From assembly GCA_963205005.1 (NCBI GenBank), contig CAUJHW010000018.1:1-56470 (forward strand): 56,470 bases of DNA, read 5' to 3'. Every line of letters starts with the position of its first letter. Positions within the stretch are counted from its first letter, which is position 1. The position numbers and the translations under genes were made by a program. The notes under the pieces were generated by a model. That model worked only from the letters and a program-made list of their open reading frames with translations, was not told where the DNA came from and searched no databases. Source of the stretch: Pseudomonadota bacterium. GTDB taxonomy: Bacteria > Pseudomonadota > Alphaproteobacteria > Caulobacterales > Caulobacteraceae. Below, one piece after another: positions 24,410 to 32,489 of the stretch.

Positions 24410-25330
24410 ATGACCCGCCTTCAGCTTGGCCTCTCCGCCCTCGCCCTGTGCGGGATCGCCTTCGCGGCGGGGTATGCCGTCCGCAAGCCTGAGCCCGCGC
24501 CCGCCGCCCCGGCCCCGCCCGTGGCGCGGGAGATCGCGTTCGTCCCTCAGCCCGACAGCGCCATTCCGGAAGGGCCGCTGGGCGACGACATCAGGCTGGG
24601 ACTGCGGCTGTTCACCGATACGGCGAAGGCCGCACCCCAGTTCGTGGGCAACGACCTCAAGTGTTCCAACTGCCACATGGACGCGGGGCGGCGGGCCGGG
24701 GCGGCGCCGCTCTGGGCGGCCTATGGGCTTTTTCCCCAATACCGCACCAAGAACGGCCACGTGAACACCTTCGCCGAACGGGTGCAGGAGTGCTTCAAGT
24801 ACAGCATGAACGGCAAGGCGCCGCCTGCCGGTGACCGCGTCGTCGTGGCGATCGAGAGCTACGCCGCGTTCCTCGCCAAGGGGGCTCCGATCGGCATCAC
24901 GCTTCCGGGGCAGGGCTATGCCAAGCCTCCGCCCCCGGCACAGCCGGCGGACTACGAGCGGGGCCGGGCCGTCTACGCCGCCAACTGCGTCCAGTGTCAC
25001 GGCGAGGATGGGAACGGCCAGCGTTCGGGCGACGAGGTGGTGATCCCGGCGCTGTGGGGCCCCCAGTCCTATAATTGGGGCGCCGGAATGGCCCAGCTCA
25101 AGAATGCAGCCGGGTTCATATCCAGGAACATGCCGCAGGACCGGCCCGGCGCGCTGACAAACCAGCAGACCTGGGATGTCGCCGCCTACATCGATGGCAA
25201 GCCCCGCCCCCAGGACCCGCGCTTCAACGGCTCGATCGCCGCGACCCGGGCGCGGTATCATGACCCCCGGCAGTCAGCCTATGGCACGACCGTCGACGGC
25301 GTCCTGCTTGGCTCGTCCAGGGGAAACTGA
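24410..25330 (+). CDS. tsdA: TsdA-like dihaem c-type cytochrome (thiosulfate dehydrogenase family)
   Basis: A 306-residue exported dihaem cytochrome. After an N-terminal hydrophobic segment and a proline-rich linker, haem motif 1 is CSNCH at residues 85-89 and haem motif 2 is CVQCH at 193-197. The segment FAERVQECFKYSMNG with Cys128 corresponds to the unusual Cys axial ligand region of TsdA, and Met228 or Met241 could ligate the second haem. TsdA interconverts thiosulfate and tetrathionate in the periplasm. The family is convincing; direction and substrate are not proven by sequence. I use ATG 24410; a TTG one codon earlier is possible. The next gene starts 2 bp after its stop. Confidence 0.85.
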   Translation: MTRLQLGLSALALCGIAFAAGYAVRKPEPAPAAPAPPVAREIAFVPQPDSAIPEGPLGDDIRLGLRLFTDTAKAAPQFVGNDLKCSNCHMDAGRRAGAAPLWAAYGLFPQYRTKNGHVNTFAERVQECFKYSMNGKAPPAGDRVVVAIESYAAFLAKGAPIGITLPGQGYAKPPPPAQPADYERGRAVYAANCVQCHGEDGNGQRSGDEVVIPALWGPQSYNWGAGMAQLKNAAGFISRNMPQDRPGALTNQQTWDVAAYIDGKPRPQDPRFNGSIAATRARYHDPRQSAYGTTVDGVLLGSSRGN

Positions 25331-25332
25331 AC

Positions 25333-26124
25333 GTGAGCCAGCTGACCTTTGACGCCGCTGCCGCGAAGTCGATGGAGGCGATCTACACGACACCGGACGT
25401 GGTCGCGCAGCGCGCCCGGGTTATCGATCTGCTCGCGCCTGTCCCCGGCGAGCGCGTGCTCGATGTCGGCGTCGGGCCGGGGCTTCTGGCCCTGGATCTG
25501 GCGCGGCTGGTCGGCGAGTCCGGGCGTCTTGTGGGCCTGGATCTGGCGCCGGCCATGGTCGCAACCGCGGCGGCGCGGCTGAAAGACCTGCCGCAGGCCG
25601 AGATCAGGGCCGGCGACGCGATCGCGCTTGAGCTTGCGGACGGCGCCTTCGACGCCGCGGTCTCGACCCAGGTCTACGAATATGTCGCCGACATGCCGCG
25701 GGCCCTGTCCGAACTCCATCGGGTCCTCCGTTCTGGCGGCCGCGCAGTGATCCTCGATACCGACTGGCGAAGCCTGGTCTGGCACTCGTCCGATCCGGGC
25801 AGGATGGACCGCATGCTGGCGTGCTGGGACGATCATCTCGCCGATCCGCACCTGCCGGCCAGGCTGGGGCCCCTGTTGCGACATGCGGGCTTCGAGGTGC
25901 GCCGGGTGGAGATCGTCCCGATGTTCTCGCCCCGCTGGCAGCCGGTCAGCTATGCCGCGGGCATGATCCGGTCGATCCGGAGCTTCGTGCGAAACCATGG
26001 TCAGAGGTTCGGATTGACCCCCGAGGACCAGGAAGCCTGGTGGAGCGAGCAGGAAGCCTTGATCGCCGCCGACGAATTCTTCTTCAGCGTGAACCGCTAC
26101 GCATTCCTGGCGACGCGCCTCTGA
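25333..26124 (+). CDS. Class I SAM-dependent methyltransferase
   Basis: A 263-residue Rossmann-fold methyltransferase. Motif I is VLDVGVGPGLLALDLA, followed by VGLDLAPAMVATAAA, AGDAIALELADGAFDAAV and the post-motif LSELHRVLRSGGRAVILDTD, as in UbiE/COQ5-like enzymes. The C-terminal half (AGMIRSIRSFVRNHGQ) is less conserved. It begins with GTG 25333, 2 bp after the cytochrome stop, so it belongs to the DsrE-cytochrome operon. The methyl acceptor is unknown; a thiol or sulfur compound is a guess from context only. Confidence 0.88.
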   Translation: MSQLTFDAAAAKSMEAIYTTPDVVAQRARVIDLLAPVPGERVLDVGVGPGLLALDLARLVGESGRLVGLDLAPAMVATAAARLKDLPQAEIRAGDAIALELADGAFDAAVSTQVYEYVADMPRALSELHRVLRSGGRAVILDTDWRSLVWHSSDPGRMDRMLACWDDHLADPHLPARLGPLLRHAGFEVRRVEIVPMFSPRWQPVSYAAGMIRSIRSFVRNHGQRFGLTPEDQEAWWSEQEALIAADEFFFSVNRYAFLATRL

Positions 26125-26132
26125 CGCCGCAT

Positions 26133-26393
26133 TCAGGCACGCAGACGCCGGCGCACGAGCCGCCTGCCACACCAGAGTTCGAAAGCATGTTCAGGGAGCA
26201 CCCTGAGCACGCGCTGAAGCGCCTCGTTGTCATCCGGCGCGAGGAACTCCTCGACGCTTGGCTCGCCCTGCAGCTGGAATTCCAGAAGGCGGTAGCGGCG
26301 TTGGGTGGAGTCAGCTCCAGCGAACGGCCGGTTTTCCAGGCCGGGTCTCAAGGGGCCGGGCGCGCGCCGGGGGCGTCGGACCCTGTCAGGCAC
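26133..26393 (-). CDS. Small hypothetical protein
   Basis: An 86-residue Arg-rich protein starting at GTG 26393. The C-terminal part RRYRLLEFQLQGEPSVEEF and the following ALQRVLRVLPEHAFELWCGRRLVRR look like the compact small-protein type common in alphaproteobacteria, where an N-terminal strand of the form RYRLLEF is followed by residues on nutrient- or stress-response small proteins. Codon use resembles its neighbours. It overlaps the upstream small gene by 8 bp, which suggests coupling, and its stop is 8 bp from the convergent methyltransferase. The first 30 residues are doubtful. No function can be assigned. Confidence 0.5.
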   Translation of the reverse strand: MPDRVRRPRRAPGPLRPGLENRPFAGADSTQRRYRLLEFQLQGEPSVEEFLAPDDNEALQRVLRVLPEHAFELWCGRRLVRRRLRA

Positions 26394-26586
26394 GGACCTG
26401 CCTTGCGTTGAGGCGCAGGACGGCGCCGATGCAGAAGTCCGCCAGGGCCGTCGGCATCCACGGCTTCTGACGGCTCAGCGCCCGCGTTTGCGCGCGATCG
26501 GTTGCATCGAGCGCCACGACGAGGACAAACCCCGCGCCCACGACCAGCCCGGCCCCGGCCATCGCCGCGCAGCGTGAAGAGGTCAA
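26386..26586 (-). CDS. Small single-span membrane protein
   Basis: A 66-residue protein with one predicted membrane segment (GAGLVVGAGFVLVVALDA, about residues 11-28) followed by a basic amphipathic tail ending CIGAVLRLNARQVRA. An alternative ATG eight codons downstream gives a 58-residue form. It is first in a two-gene leftward unit with the overlapping small gene, and a 17-bp palindrome lies 19 bp upstream of its start. Function unknown; the operator and the overlap argue that it is a real, regulated gene rather than a shadow. Confidence 0.5.
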   Translation of the reverse strand: MTSSRCAAMAGAGLVVGAGFVLVVALDATDRAQTRALSRQKPWMPTALADFCIGAVLRLNARQVRA

Positions 26587-26604
26587 TTGTCGCCCGCCCT
26601 ATAA

Positions 26605-26621
26605 ATATCGTGTCACGATAT
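26605..26621. promoter_or_regulatory. 17-bp perfect palindrome upstream of the small membrane protein gene
   Basis: ATATCGTGTCACGATAT: 8-bp perfect arms around one central base, in an AT-rich patch of an otherwise GC-rich region, 19 bp upstream of the leftward small gene. It is of the size and symmetry of an operator for a winged-helix or MarR-type dimer. A MarR gene lies about 1.2 kb away (27822-28313) and is the nearest candidate; no second copy was noticed in the window. Confidence 0.6.
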
Positions 26622-26788
26622 AATTTAGCGTGTTCGTGGGCGCGTGCAATGCGTGTGGCCAGCGTGTGAGGCGTTACCCCGCCGCAAGCCCTGCCATGCG
26701 GCGCAGGAACAGCAGGATGGATCGGGAATTCCACGATTCACGCCCGGGGTGTCTTGTGGGAAAGTCGCGACAGCGAGCGGATGACGGA

Positions 26789-27778
26789 ATGAGAGCTTCA
26801 GCCCACAACCGCGCCTATCTCATCGCCATGGGGGCTGCACTGGCGGCCTACCTGGCGCGATATCTGATGCAGCCGATCCTGGGCGACAACCACGCCTATT
26901 CCCTGTTCTATCCGGTGATCCTGGTCTGCGCCTATCTGTATGGTCGAGGGCCGGCAATCCTGGCGGCGGCGCTGTCCGCGACCCTGGCCTTCTGGACCTT
27001 CGTCGAGCCGCGCTTCGTGATCGGCTACGATGCCAGGGCGCTCACGCCGCTTTTGTTTTTCGCGATCACTTCGGGTGTGGGCATCTATCTGATCACCGGT
27101 CTCACTTCGGCGCTCAACCGGCTTGCGGTCGAGCAGGGCGAGGCGCGGGCCGTCGCCGACGCCCATGCGGGTCTCTTCAGGAATCTCCAGGCCAGGATCG
27201 GGCATCACATGCACCTGATCGTCGGCGTCCTGATGATCCAGGCGCGGGGGGAGGCCGATCCGGAAATTCTGGCCCTGCTCAGGCGAGCGGGGAGCCGGTC
27301 GCAACTCATCTCGCAGATCCATCGCGATTTCTCCGGAGAGCCGGTGTCGACCCTGGAGTTCTGTGAATTCTCGAGATCGCTTGCACGCATCGTCTGCGCG
27401 GAAGCGAAGGCGCCTGAAGACCGTATCGAGGTGCTGGGCGACGCCGTGCGACTTCCCGTCGAGGTCGCGACATCGCTCGGTGTTGCACTCGTCGAATGCC
27501 TGACCTGGATCGCCGCCCGCCATCCCTCGAGCCGACTGCGCATAAGGCTCAGGCGCGAGGATGAGCGTGTCATGGTCATGGTGAGCCAGTTCGGCGACCC
27601 GGGACCGGACATCGTCGCCATGACCCAGGGCGCGTTCATGTTCCGCGCCATGGTTGAACAGGCGGGGGCTGAGGTGATCTTCGCGGCGAACTCGCTTGAT
27701 GGACCCGCCATTGAGATCGCCTTGCCGGTCCCTGCGCCGACTGTCGCACTCGCTGACGCAGGCATGACCCTTCATTAG
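26789..27778 (+). CDS. DUF4118-type membrane sensor with degenerate histidine-kinase region
   Basis: A 329-residue membrane protein. The N-terminal half has four hydrophobic segments (AYLIAMGAALAAYLARYLM, AYSLFYPVILVCAYLYG, AILAAALSATLAFWTFV, TPLLFFAITSGVGIYLI) of the KdpD/DUF4118 type. The second half resembles a HisKA_2 kinase: RNLQARIGHHMHLIVGVLM, with His139 or His140 as the possible phospho-site, then LISQIHRDFSGEP. The ATPase part is degenerate: the N-box position reads GVALVECLTWIAARH without the Mg-binding Asn, and no G-box GxGxG is seen. It may be a pseudokinase or scaffold. I choose ATG 26789; the upstream frame is poor. No response regulator is adjacent. Confidence 0.72.
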   Translation: MRASAHNRAYLIAMGAALAAYLARYLMQPILGDNHAYSLFYPVILVCAYLYGRGPAILAAALSATLAFWTFVEPRFVIGYDARALTPLLFFAITSGVGIYLITGLTSALNRLAVEQGEARAVADAHAGLFRNLQARIGHHMHLIVGVLMIQARGEADPEILALLRRAGSRSQLISQIHRDFSGEPVSTLEFCEFSRSLARIVCAEAKAPEDRIEVLGDAVRLPVEVATSLGVALVECLTWIAARHPSSRLRIRLRREDERVMVMVSQFGDPGPDIVAMTQGAFMFRAMVEQAGAEVIFAANSLDGPAIEIALPVPAPTVALADAGMTLH

Positions 27779-27821
27779 AGCGGGCGCCCGGCGCCTCGCG
27801 CCTGCTCAGCCGGGACGACCG

Positions 27822-28313
27822 TCAGGTCCCGATGCCCTTCGTCCCTGGGTCTGGAAAATCCAGCTGCTCCAGGGCCCGCAGCAGGTCGGTGAATTCCGGC
27901 AGGGTCGTCTTCAACTGACCCAGATTGCTGCGGGAAACCGACTCGAGCTTTCGTTGCCCAAGCTCACTCAGCCTCAGCACGACCCGGCGTCGGTCCTGAG
28001 GCGAGGCGCGCCGTTCGAGGAGATCGCGTTCGACGAGGCGGTCGACCAGGCCGATGGCGCTGTGATTCTTGATCATGAGCGTGTTGGCCAGTTCGCCGAT
28101 GGTTATTTCGCCCGGCCCGCGGTGGGCGCGCACCGCCAGCAGGGCCTGATGCTGCTGCGAGGTGAGTCCAAGTTCCATGGCGCCGGATTCGCTCAGGGCC
28201 AGAAACCGGCGCAGGGCAAGCTGGAACGCGTCCAGCGCCTGATAGTCCGTGGGCGTCACACGGCGTCCCGATGCGTTCGGCGTGCGGCCAGTGTTGTCGG
28301 CAGACGCGGTCAC
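27822..28313 (-). CDS. MarR family transcriptional regulator
   Basis: A 163-residue winged-helix regulator: LGLTSQQHQALLAVRAHR, GEITIGELANTLMIKNHSAIGLVDRL, and the wing LLERRASPQDRRRVVLRLSELG are all typical. It probably senses a small ligand or oxidant; there is no Cys in the visible sequence, so Cys-based redox sensing is unlikely. The start is GTG 28313 or an in-frame GTG 28259 with a better ribosome-binding site. It is the last gene of a leftward run after the persulfide dioxygenase and the CGC protein, with a 141-bp gap, and may have its own promoter. Confidence 0.9.
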   Translation of the reverse strand: MTASADNTGRTPNASGRRVTPTDYQALDAFQLALRRFLALSESGAMELGLTSQQHQALLAVRAHRGPGEITIGELANTLMIKNHSAIGLVDRLVERDLLERRASPQDRRRVVLRLSELGQRKLESVSRSNLGQLKTTLPEFTDLLRALEQLDFPDPGTKGIGT

Positions 28314-28326
28314 TTCGATCTCGAAG
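28313..28326. promoter_or_regulatory. Inverted repeat at the MarR gene start
   Basis: CTTCGATCTCGAAG has perfect 6-bp arms and a 2-bp centre, and abuts the GTG start of the MarR gene. It could be an autoregulatory site, or a chance palindrome in a gene leader; it is short and unsupported by a second copy. Confidence 0.3.
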
Positions 28327-28454
28327 CCTTGCGGAGGAGGTCCGATGGAGCATCCGCCAAATCGTCGCGGATTTCCAAGGCAATCCCGGGGGCAGATGCA
28401 ACATCGCCCAGGCCAGCGCAGGGGGGGCGGCGGCGACCGGCCCTGAGCCCCGAT

Positions 28455-29195
28455 CTAGGGGATGCGGATGGCCACTTCGGCGACGCCGGCATTGGATGAG
28501 CGTGCGTCGCTTGCGATGACGCGCAGCGCATACCGGCCTCGTGGAAGCGAGGTGAACTGGCCGGCGAACTGGCTTGCCTGACCGGCGTAGGTCAGGGGCG
28601 CACGGGCGATGATCGTGGAACCCCTTCGAAGCGTGGCTTCGACAGAGTAGCCGTTCGCATCCCACAGCCCGCCGGGCTCAATGGGGCATCCGCACATCAG
28701 GCTGACCTTTGCCTGGACCTGAAGCCCGTTTGCGGCGACCGCCGACGCCTTCGGCTCGATGACAAGGCCAGGAAACGTCAGGATCCATCCGTCGCCGCCG
28801 ACGTCGCGGCCCGGCAGGACCCATTGGGTCGATGAAACCCGGATGCTGGCGCCCGGCTTGCCGACAGGCCCCTCGGCGTCAACCCGGACAAGGGTCGGCT
28901 CCTTCAGGTCCAGGATGGCCTCGAAACCCGCCGCGCCGGCATCCGTGACAGGCGCGCCGCGAACGCGTGGGGTCTTCATGATCCGGGTTGTGTCTCCCGT
29001 GCCGCCCTTGATGAGGCCGCGCGCCAGGACATGGTCAGTCCGCGTGTCCGTGAGGGTGACGTTCACACCGCCCATCTGGTCGCCGATGAACTTGGCGTCG
29101 GCGGCCTGCGCCCGAACCATGATGCGTGTTGGCTCGGCCTGGGTGGCGCCCGCAAGAAGTGAAGCTGTGGCGGCGATGGCGACGGTTCTGATCAT
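28455..29195 (-). CDS. Exported protein of unknown function with a CGC motif
   Basis: A 246-residue protein with a signal peptide (MIRTVAIAATASLLAGATQA, cleavage about residue 20). I do not recognise the family. It shows a beta-rich pattern with repeated strands (VNVTLTDTRTDHVLARG, LVRVDAEGPVGKPGAS) and a striking central motif SLMCGCPIEPGGLWDANGY, with Cys168 and Cys170 separated by one Gly, the only cysteines present. Such a CxC pair could bind a metal or a sulfane sulfur in the periplasm. It starts 9 bp after the persulfide dioxygenase stop, so it is in the same operon under the ATTC-N8-GAAT operator, and this is the main clue to its role. Confidence 0.75.
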   Translation of the reverse strand: MIRTVAIAATASLLAGATQAEPTRIMVRAQAADAKFIGDQMGGVNVTLTDTRTDHVLARGLIKGGTGDTTRIMKTPRVRGAPVTDAGAAGFEAILDLKEPTLVRVDAEGPVGKPGASIRVSSTQWVLPGRDVGGDGWILTFPGLVIEPKASAVAANGLQVQAKVSLMCGCPIEPGGLWDANGYSVEATLRRGSTIIARAPLTYAGQASQFAGQFTSLPRGRYALRVIASDARSSNAGVAEVAIRIP

Positions 29196-29204
29196 GCCCT
29201 CTAC

Positions 29205-30149
29205 CTACACCGCATCCAGGGGAATTTTGAGATACCGGACGCCGTTCTCCTCGGGCTCTGGCAGGCGGCCCCCGCGCATGTTGACCTGGACCGAGGGCAG
29301 GATCAGCCGCGGCATGTCGAGGGTGCGGTCCCGGGCCTCCCTCAGCTCGACAAAGGTTGCTTCGCTGACCCCCTCATGCACGTGGATGTTCCCCCTGCGC
29401 TCGTCGCCGATGGTGGTTTCCCAGGCGAAGGCGTCCCGGTCCGGCGTCTTGTAGTCGTGGCAGAGGAAGACCCGGGTTTCGTCGGGCAGGGCCAGCAGGC
29501 GCTGGATTGAACGATAGAGGGTGGCGGCGTCGCCCCCCGGAAAGTCGCACCGCGCGGTGCCGTAGTCCGGCATGAAGAGGGTGTCGCCGACGAAGACGGA
29601 GTCTCCGATCACATAGGCCATGCAGGCCGGCGTATGTCCGGGAACGTGAAGCGCGATGGCCGGCAGCGCGCCGATCATGAAGCGCTCGCCGTCCTGGAAC
29701 AGCTGGTCGAACTGGCGGCCGTCGCGGGCGAAGTCCGTCCCGGCGTTGAACAGCTTTCCGAAGGTCTCCTGGACCCGGCGGATGTCCTCACCGATCGCCA
29801 GCCGGCCGCCAAGCTCGGCCTGCAGATAGGGCGCCGCCGACAGGTGGTCGGCGTGGGCGTGCGTTTCCAGCTGCCATACGACATCCAGACCCTCGGCCTT
29901 CACATAGGCGATCACCGCGTCGGCCGAGCCTCGGGAGGTCCGGCCGGACGCCGGGTCGTAGTCGAGCACGCTGTCGATGATCGCGCAGGCGGAAGATCCC
30001 GGATCGCGCACCACATAGGTTGCGGTGAACGTCGCTTCGTCGAAGAAGGCCCTGACCTGCGGTCGGGGAATCGCGCCGGCCAGGGCCGAGCGCACCTGGG
30101 ACGATGCGTGGGCGACCGGCGGGTCGACAGGACTAGACGAAACGCCCAT
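29205..30149 (-). CDS. blh: MBL-fold persulfide dioxygenase-like hydrolase (Blh/ETHE1 type)
   Basis: A 314-residue metallo-beta-lactamase-fold protein. The metal motif HxHxDH is present as THAHADH (His97, His99, Asp101, His102), with His172 in LHVPGHTP, Asp189 in VGDTLF and His231 in FLCHDYKTP. The VGDTLFMPDYGTARCDFPGG segment is highly typical of the Blh/ETHE1 persulfide dioxygenase group, which oxidises glutathione persulfide to sulfite. BigR-controlled blh genes are known in other alphaproteobacteria. It is under a clear ATTC-N8-GAAT operator in the divergent region with a methyltransferase, and is followed by the CGC protein after 9 bp. The start could be a few codons downstream of 30149. 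Confidence 0.9.
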   Translation of the reverse strand: MGVSSSPVDPPVAHASSQVRSALAGAIPRPQVRAFFDEATFTATYVVRDPGSSACAIIDSVLDYDPASGRTSRGSADAVIAYVKAEGLDVVWQLETHAHADHLSAAPYLQAELGGRLAIGEDIRRVQETFGKLFNAGTDFARDGRQFDQLFQDGERFMIGALPAIALHVPGHTPACMAYVIGDSVFVGDTLFMPDYGTARCDFPGGDAATLYRSIQRLLALPDETRVFLCHDYKTPDRDAFAWETTIGDERRGNIHVHEGVSEATFVELREARDRTLDMPRLILPSVQVNMRGGRLPEPEENGVRYLKIPLDAV

Positions 30150-30183
30150 GGGTCTTGACCTCGAAAAAGACTAGAGATCATAT

Positions 30184-30203
30184 ATATTCGCATATACGAA
30201 TAT
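30184..30203. promoter_or_regulatory. SqrR/BigR-type operator, site A
   Basis: ATATTCG-CATATA-CGAATAT: 7-bp perfect arms around six bases, containing ATTC-N8-GAAT exactly. It is 34 bp upstream of the persulfide dioxygenase start and 53 bp upstream of the methyltransferase start on the other strand, so a single dimer could control both. The motif is as I recall it reported for SqrR; this is established-knowledge reasoning, not a database check. Confidence 0.75.
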
Positions 30204-30256
30204 GCAAGCGGGATGGCCGTGGCGGGGGCGGACCCGGTCGTCAGGGGGACAGAGTC

Positions 30257-30886
30257 ATGAGCCGTGCGGACAATACCTGGGATCGGCGCTATGCGCAGCC
30301 GGAATACCTGTTCGGCGTCGAGCCGAATGCATTCCTGGCCCGTCAGGCGAGCCGTCTTTCAGCCGGTGGGCGAGCCCTGGCAGTCGCGGATGGCGAGGGG
30401 CGCAACGGGGTCTGGCTGGCCGGGCAGGGGCTTTCGGTCCTCTCGATCGACAGCTCGCCGGTCGCGCAGGCCAAGGCGCGGCGCCTGGCTGCGGAGCGGG
30501 GTGTCGAGATTGATCTGGCCGAGGTCGATCTGGGTGACTGGGTCTGGCCGGAGGCGGCGTTCGATGTCGTGGCCGCGATCTTCATCCAGTTCGCGCCGCC
30601 GCCCCTGAGGTCCCGGCTTTTCGCCGGCATGTGCGCGACGCTGAAGCCCGGCGGTCTGCTGCTGCTTCAGGGCTACAGACCGGAACAACTGGCCTACAGG
30701 ACCGGCGGTCCACCCATCGCCGAGAACCTCTATTCCGAGGACATGCTGCGGGATGCCTTCAGCGGCCTCGAAATTCTCGAGCTGCGGTCCCACGATTCGC
30801 CGATCCATGAGGGTCAGGGGCACGACGGCATGTCGGCGCTCATCGACCTCGTCGCCCGTCGTCCCCTCCGGCCTGCCGAACGCTGA
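30257..30886 (+). CDS. Class I SAM-dependent methyltransferase (TehB/thiol methyltransferase-like)
   Basis: A 209-residue methyltransferase with the opening NTWDRRYAQPEYLFGVEPNAFL, a typical TehB/thiopurine-type start, and motif I adapted as ALAVADGEGRNGVWLAGQG, then SVLSIDSSPVAQAKA and AEVDLGDWVWPEAAFDVVAAIFIQF. It probably methylates a small toxic compound; the context next to a persulfide dioxygenase suggests a sulfur species. The start ATG 30257 has a GGGGGA site upstream. Transcription is divergent from the dioxygenase across operator site A. It ends 10 bp from the convergent cydC. Confidence 0.88.
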   Translation: MSRADNTWDRRYAQPEYLFGVEPNAFLARQASRLSAGGRALAVADGEGRNGVWLAGQGLSVLSIDSSPVAQAKARRLAAERGVEIDLAEVDLGDWVWPEAAFDVVAAIFIQFAPPPLRSRLFAGMCATLKPGGLLLLQGYRPEQLAYRTGGPPIAENLYSEDMLRDAFSGLEILELRSHDSPIHEGQGHDGMSALIDLVARRPLRPAER

Positions 30887-30896
30887 CCCCGAAGCC

Positions 30897-32489
30897 TCAG
30901 GTGGGGCTCATCCGGATCCGTTCCGTGCACAGCGTCAGCGGCAGCGGCCGGTGGCTGACGATCACGACGCCCTGACCTGTCCGGGCAAGGCGGCGCTCAA
31001 GGGCCGTGACCAGTTCGGCCTCGGTTCCGCGATCCAGACCCTCGGTCGGCTCGTCCAGCAGCAGCCAGGGCGCGGGCCGCAGGAAGGCGCGGGCCAGGGA
31101 GAGCCTCCTGCGCTCACCGCCCGACAGCACCTCGCCGCCATCGCCGATCCAGGTCTGCAGGCCCTCCCGCGTCCGGGCAACCCGGGCGTCCAGCTGGGCG
31201 TCTGCCAGCGCCTCCCAGAGCGCCGATTCGTCCGCGTCCGGCGCCGCCAGCCTGAGATTCTCGGCGATCGTGCCGGTCAGCAGCCGGGCGTCCTGCGGGG
31301 CGAAGGCGAAGAGTCCGCGGGCCCAGCCAGCGGCGCCGGCCTCCAGCGGGGTCGATCCGATGTGCAGGCTCCCGGGCGATGAGCCCCTCAGGCCCACGAG
31401 GGCTTCGAGGAGCTGTGTCTTGCCGCAGCCCGATGGGCCGGAGATCCCCAGCCGTGACCCGGGCGGGAGGCGCCGGCCCAGGATCGTCAGCGAGACAGGA
31501 CCCGATGGGGCCGGCGTGACCGGCCCGGGATCGATCAGGACGGCGTCCAGTCGCGCGACCGCTTCGCGGAAGGCGCCCCGCTGCTGGGCCGAGGCCAGCA
31601 GGCCGGACAAGCCCTCCATCCCCGCCAGGGCCGACAGCATGGCCAGGGCGGTGAGGGGAAGGGGCGCGGCCTGGGCCAGCAGCGCCACGGCGACCAGCGT
31701 CGCCATGGCCAGGCCCGCCTGCATCAGCCCCAGCGAAGCCTCGGCATCCCGCCGCCCGACCACCGCGGCTCCGACGACGGCGTCATGGGCCACCAGGGCC
31801 TCGATGGCGCGCCCCGTCAGTCCGAAGCTGCGCAGTTCGGTAGCCGCCGCCAGATAGGCGCCGAGGCCGTCCTTCAGCCGGCCAGCTGCGCGAAGCTGCG
31901 CGGCGCCCGCCGCGCGGGTGAGCCGGTCGCCGAGCCACATGCCAGCGGCGACCTGGGCTGCGAGTCCGACGAGGAACGCGGCGGCGGCGAGAGGCGCGGC
32001 GAGGCCGATCAGGGCCGCGGCCATGGCGGCCGTGGCGCCGGCGGCCCATGGCGCACTGCGGTGGACGAACGCCGTCTCGATCGCGTCGACGTCCTGAACG
32101 AGCCCGGCCGCGGCCTCGCCGGATGACAGGGCGAGCGACTTGCGGGGTGGCGATGCGGCGAGTCCGGCGAACAGGGCGGGCCGGATGGCTGCGAGGGCGT
32201 GAAACGCGGCGCGGTGGGCGAACAGCCGCTCGGCGTAGCGTCCGCCCGTCCTGAGAATGGCCATGGCGCGCAGGCCGGCGCTGGGGAGGAGATAGTTGAA
32301 CGCCCCGATGGCCGCGACGCCGCCGGCGCCCGCGATGGCGGCGCCAGCCAGGAACCAGCCCGACAGTCCCAGCAACAGTGTTGCCGCAGCGCCGGCCACG
32401 GCGGCGGCCATCGCCGCGACCCGCAGGTCGCCGTGGCGTCGCCGCCGCTCCCCGGCGATCAGGCCTCCGATCGGCGAATGGGCGGTCAT
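30897..32489 (-). CDS. cydC: CydC, ABC exporter subunit (cysteine/glutathione; bd oxidase assembly)
   Basis: A 530-residue fused permease-ATPase. The membrane domain occupies the first ~310 residues. The ATPase has Walker A GPSGCGKTQLLEALVGL, the signature LSGGERRRLSLARAF and Walker B LLLDEPTEGLD. With the preceding ABC half it forms the heterodimeric CydDC thiol exporter needed for cytochrome bd assembly. Its ATG overlaps the cydD stop by ATGA. It is named cydC because it is second in the order, as in other proteobacteria. The pair is divergent from cydABX across a 102-bp AT-rich region. Confidence 0.9.
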   Translation of the reverse strand: MTAHSPIGGLIAGERRRRHGDLRVAAMAAAVAGAAATLLLGLSGWFLAGAAIAGAGGVAAIGAFNYLLPSAGLRAMAILRTGGRYAERLFAHRAAFHALAAIRPALFAGLAASPPRKSLALSSGEAAAGLVQDVDAIETAFVHRSAPWAAGATAAMAAALIGLAAPLAAAAFLVGLAAQVAAGMWLGDRLTRAAGAAQLRAAGRLKDGLGAYLAAATELRSFGLTGRAIEALVAHDAVVGAAVVGRRDAEASLGLMQAGLAMATLVAVALLAQAAPLPLTALAMLSALAGMEGLSGLLASAQQRGAFREAVARLDAVLIDPGPVTPAPSGPVSLTILGRRLPPGSRLGISGPSGCGKTQLLEALVGLRGSSPGSLHIGSTPLEAGAAGWARGLFAFAPQDARLLTGTIAENLRLAAPDADESALWEALADAQLDARVARTREGLQTWIGDGGEVLSGGERRRLSLARAFLRPAPWLLLDEPTEGLDRGTEAELVTALERRLARTGQGVVIVSHRPLPLTLCTERIRMSPT

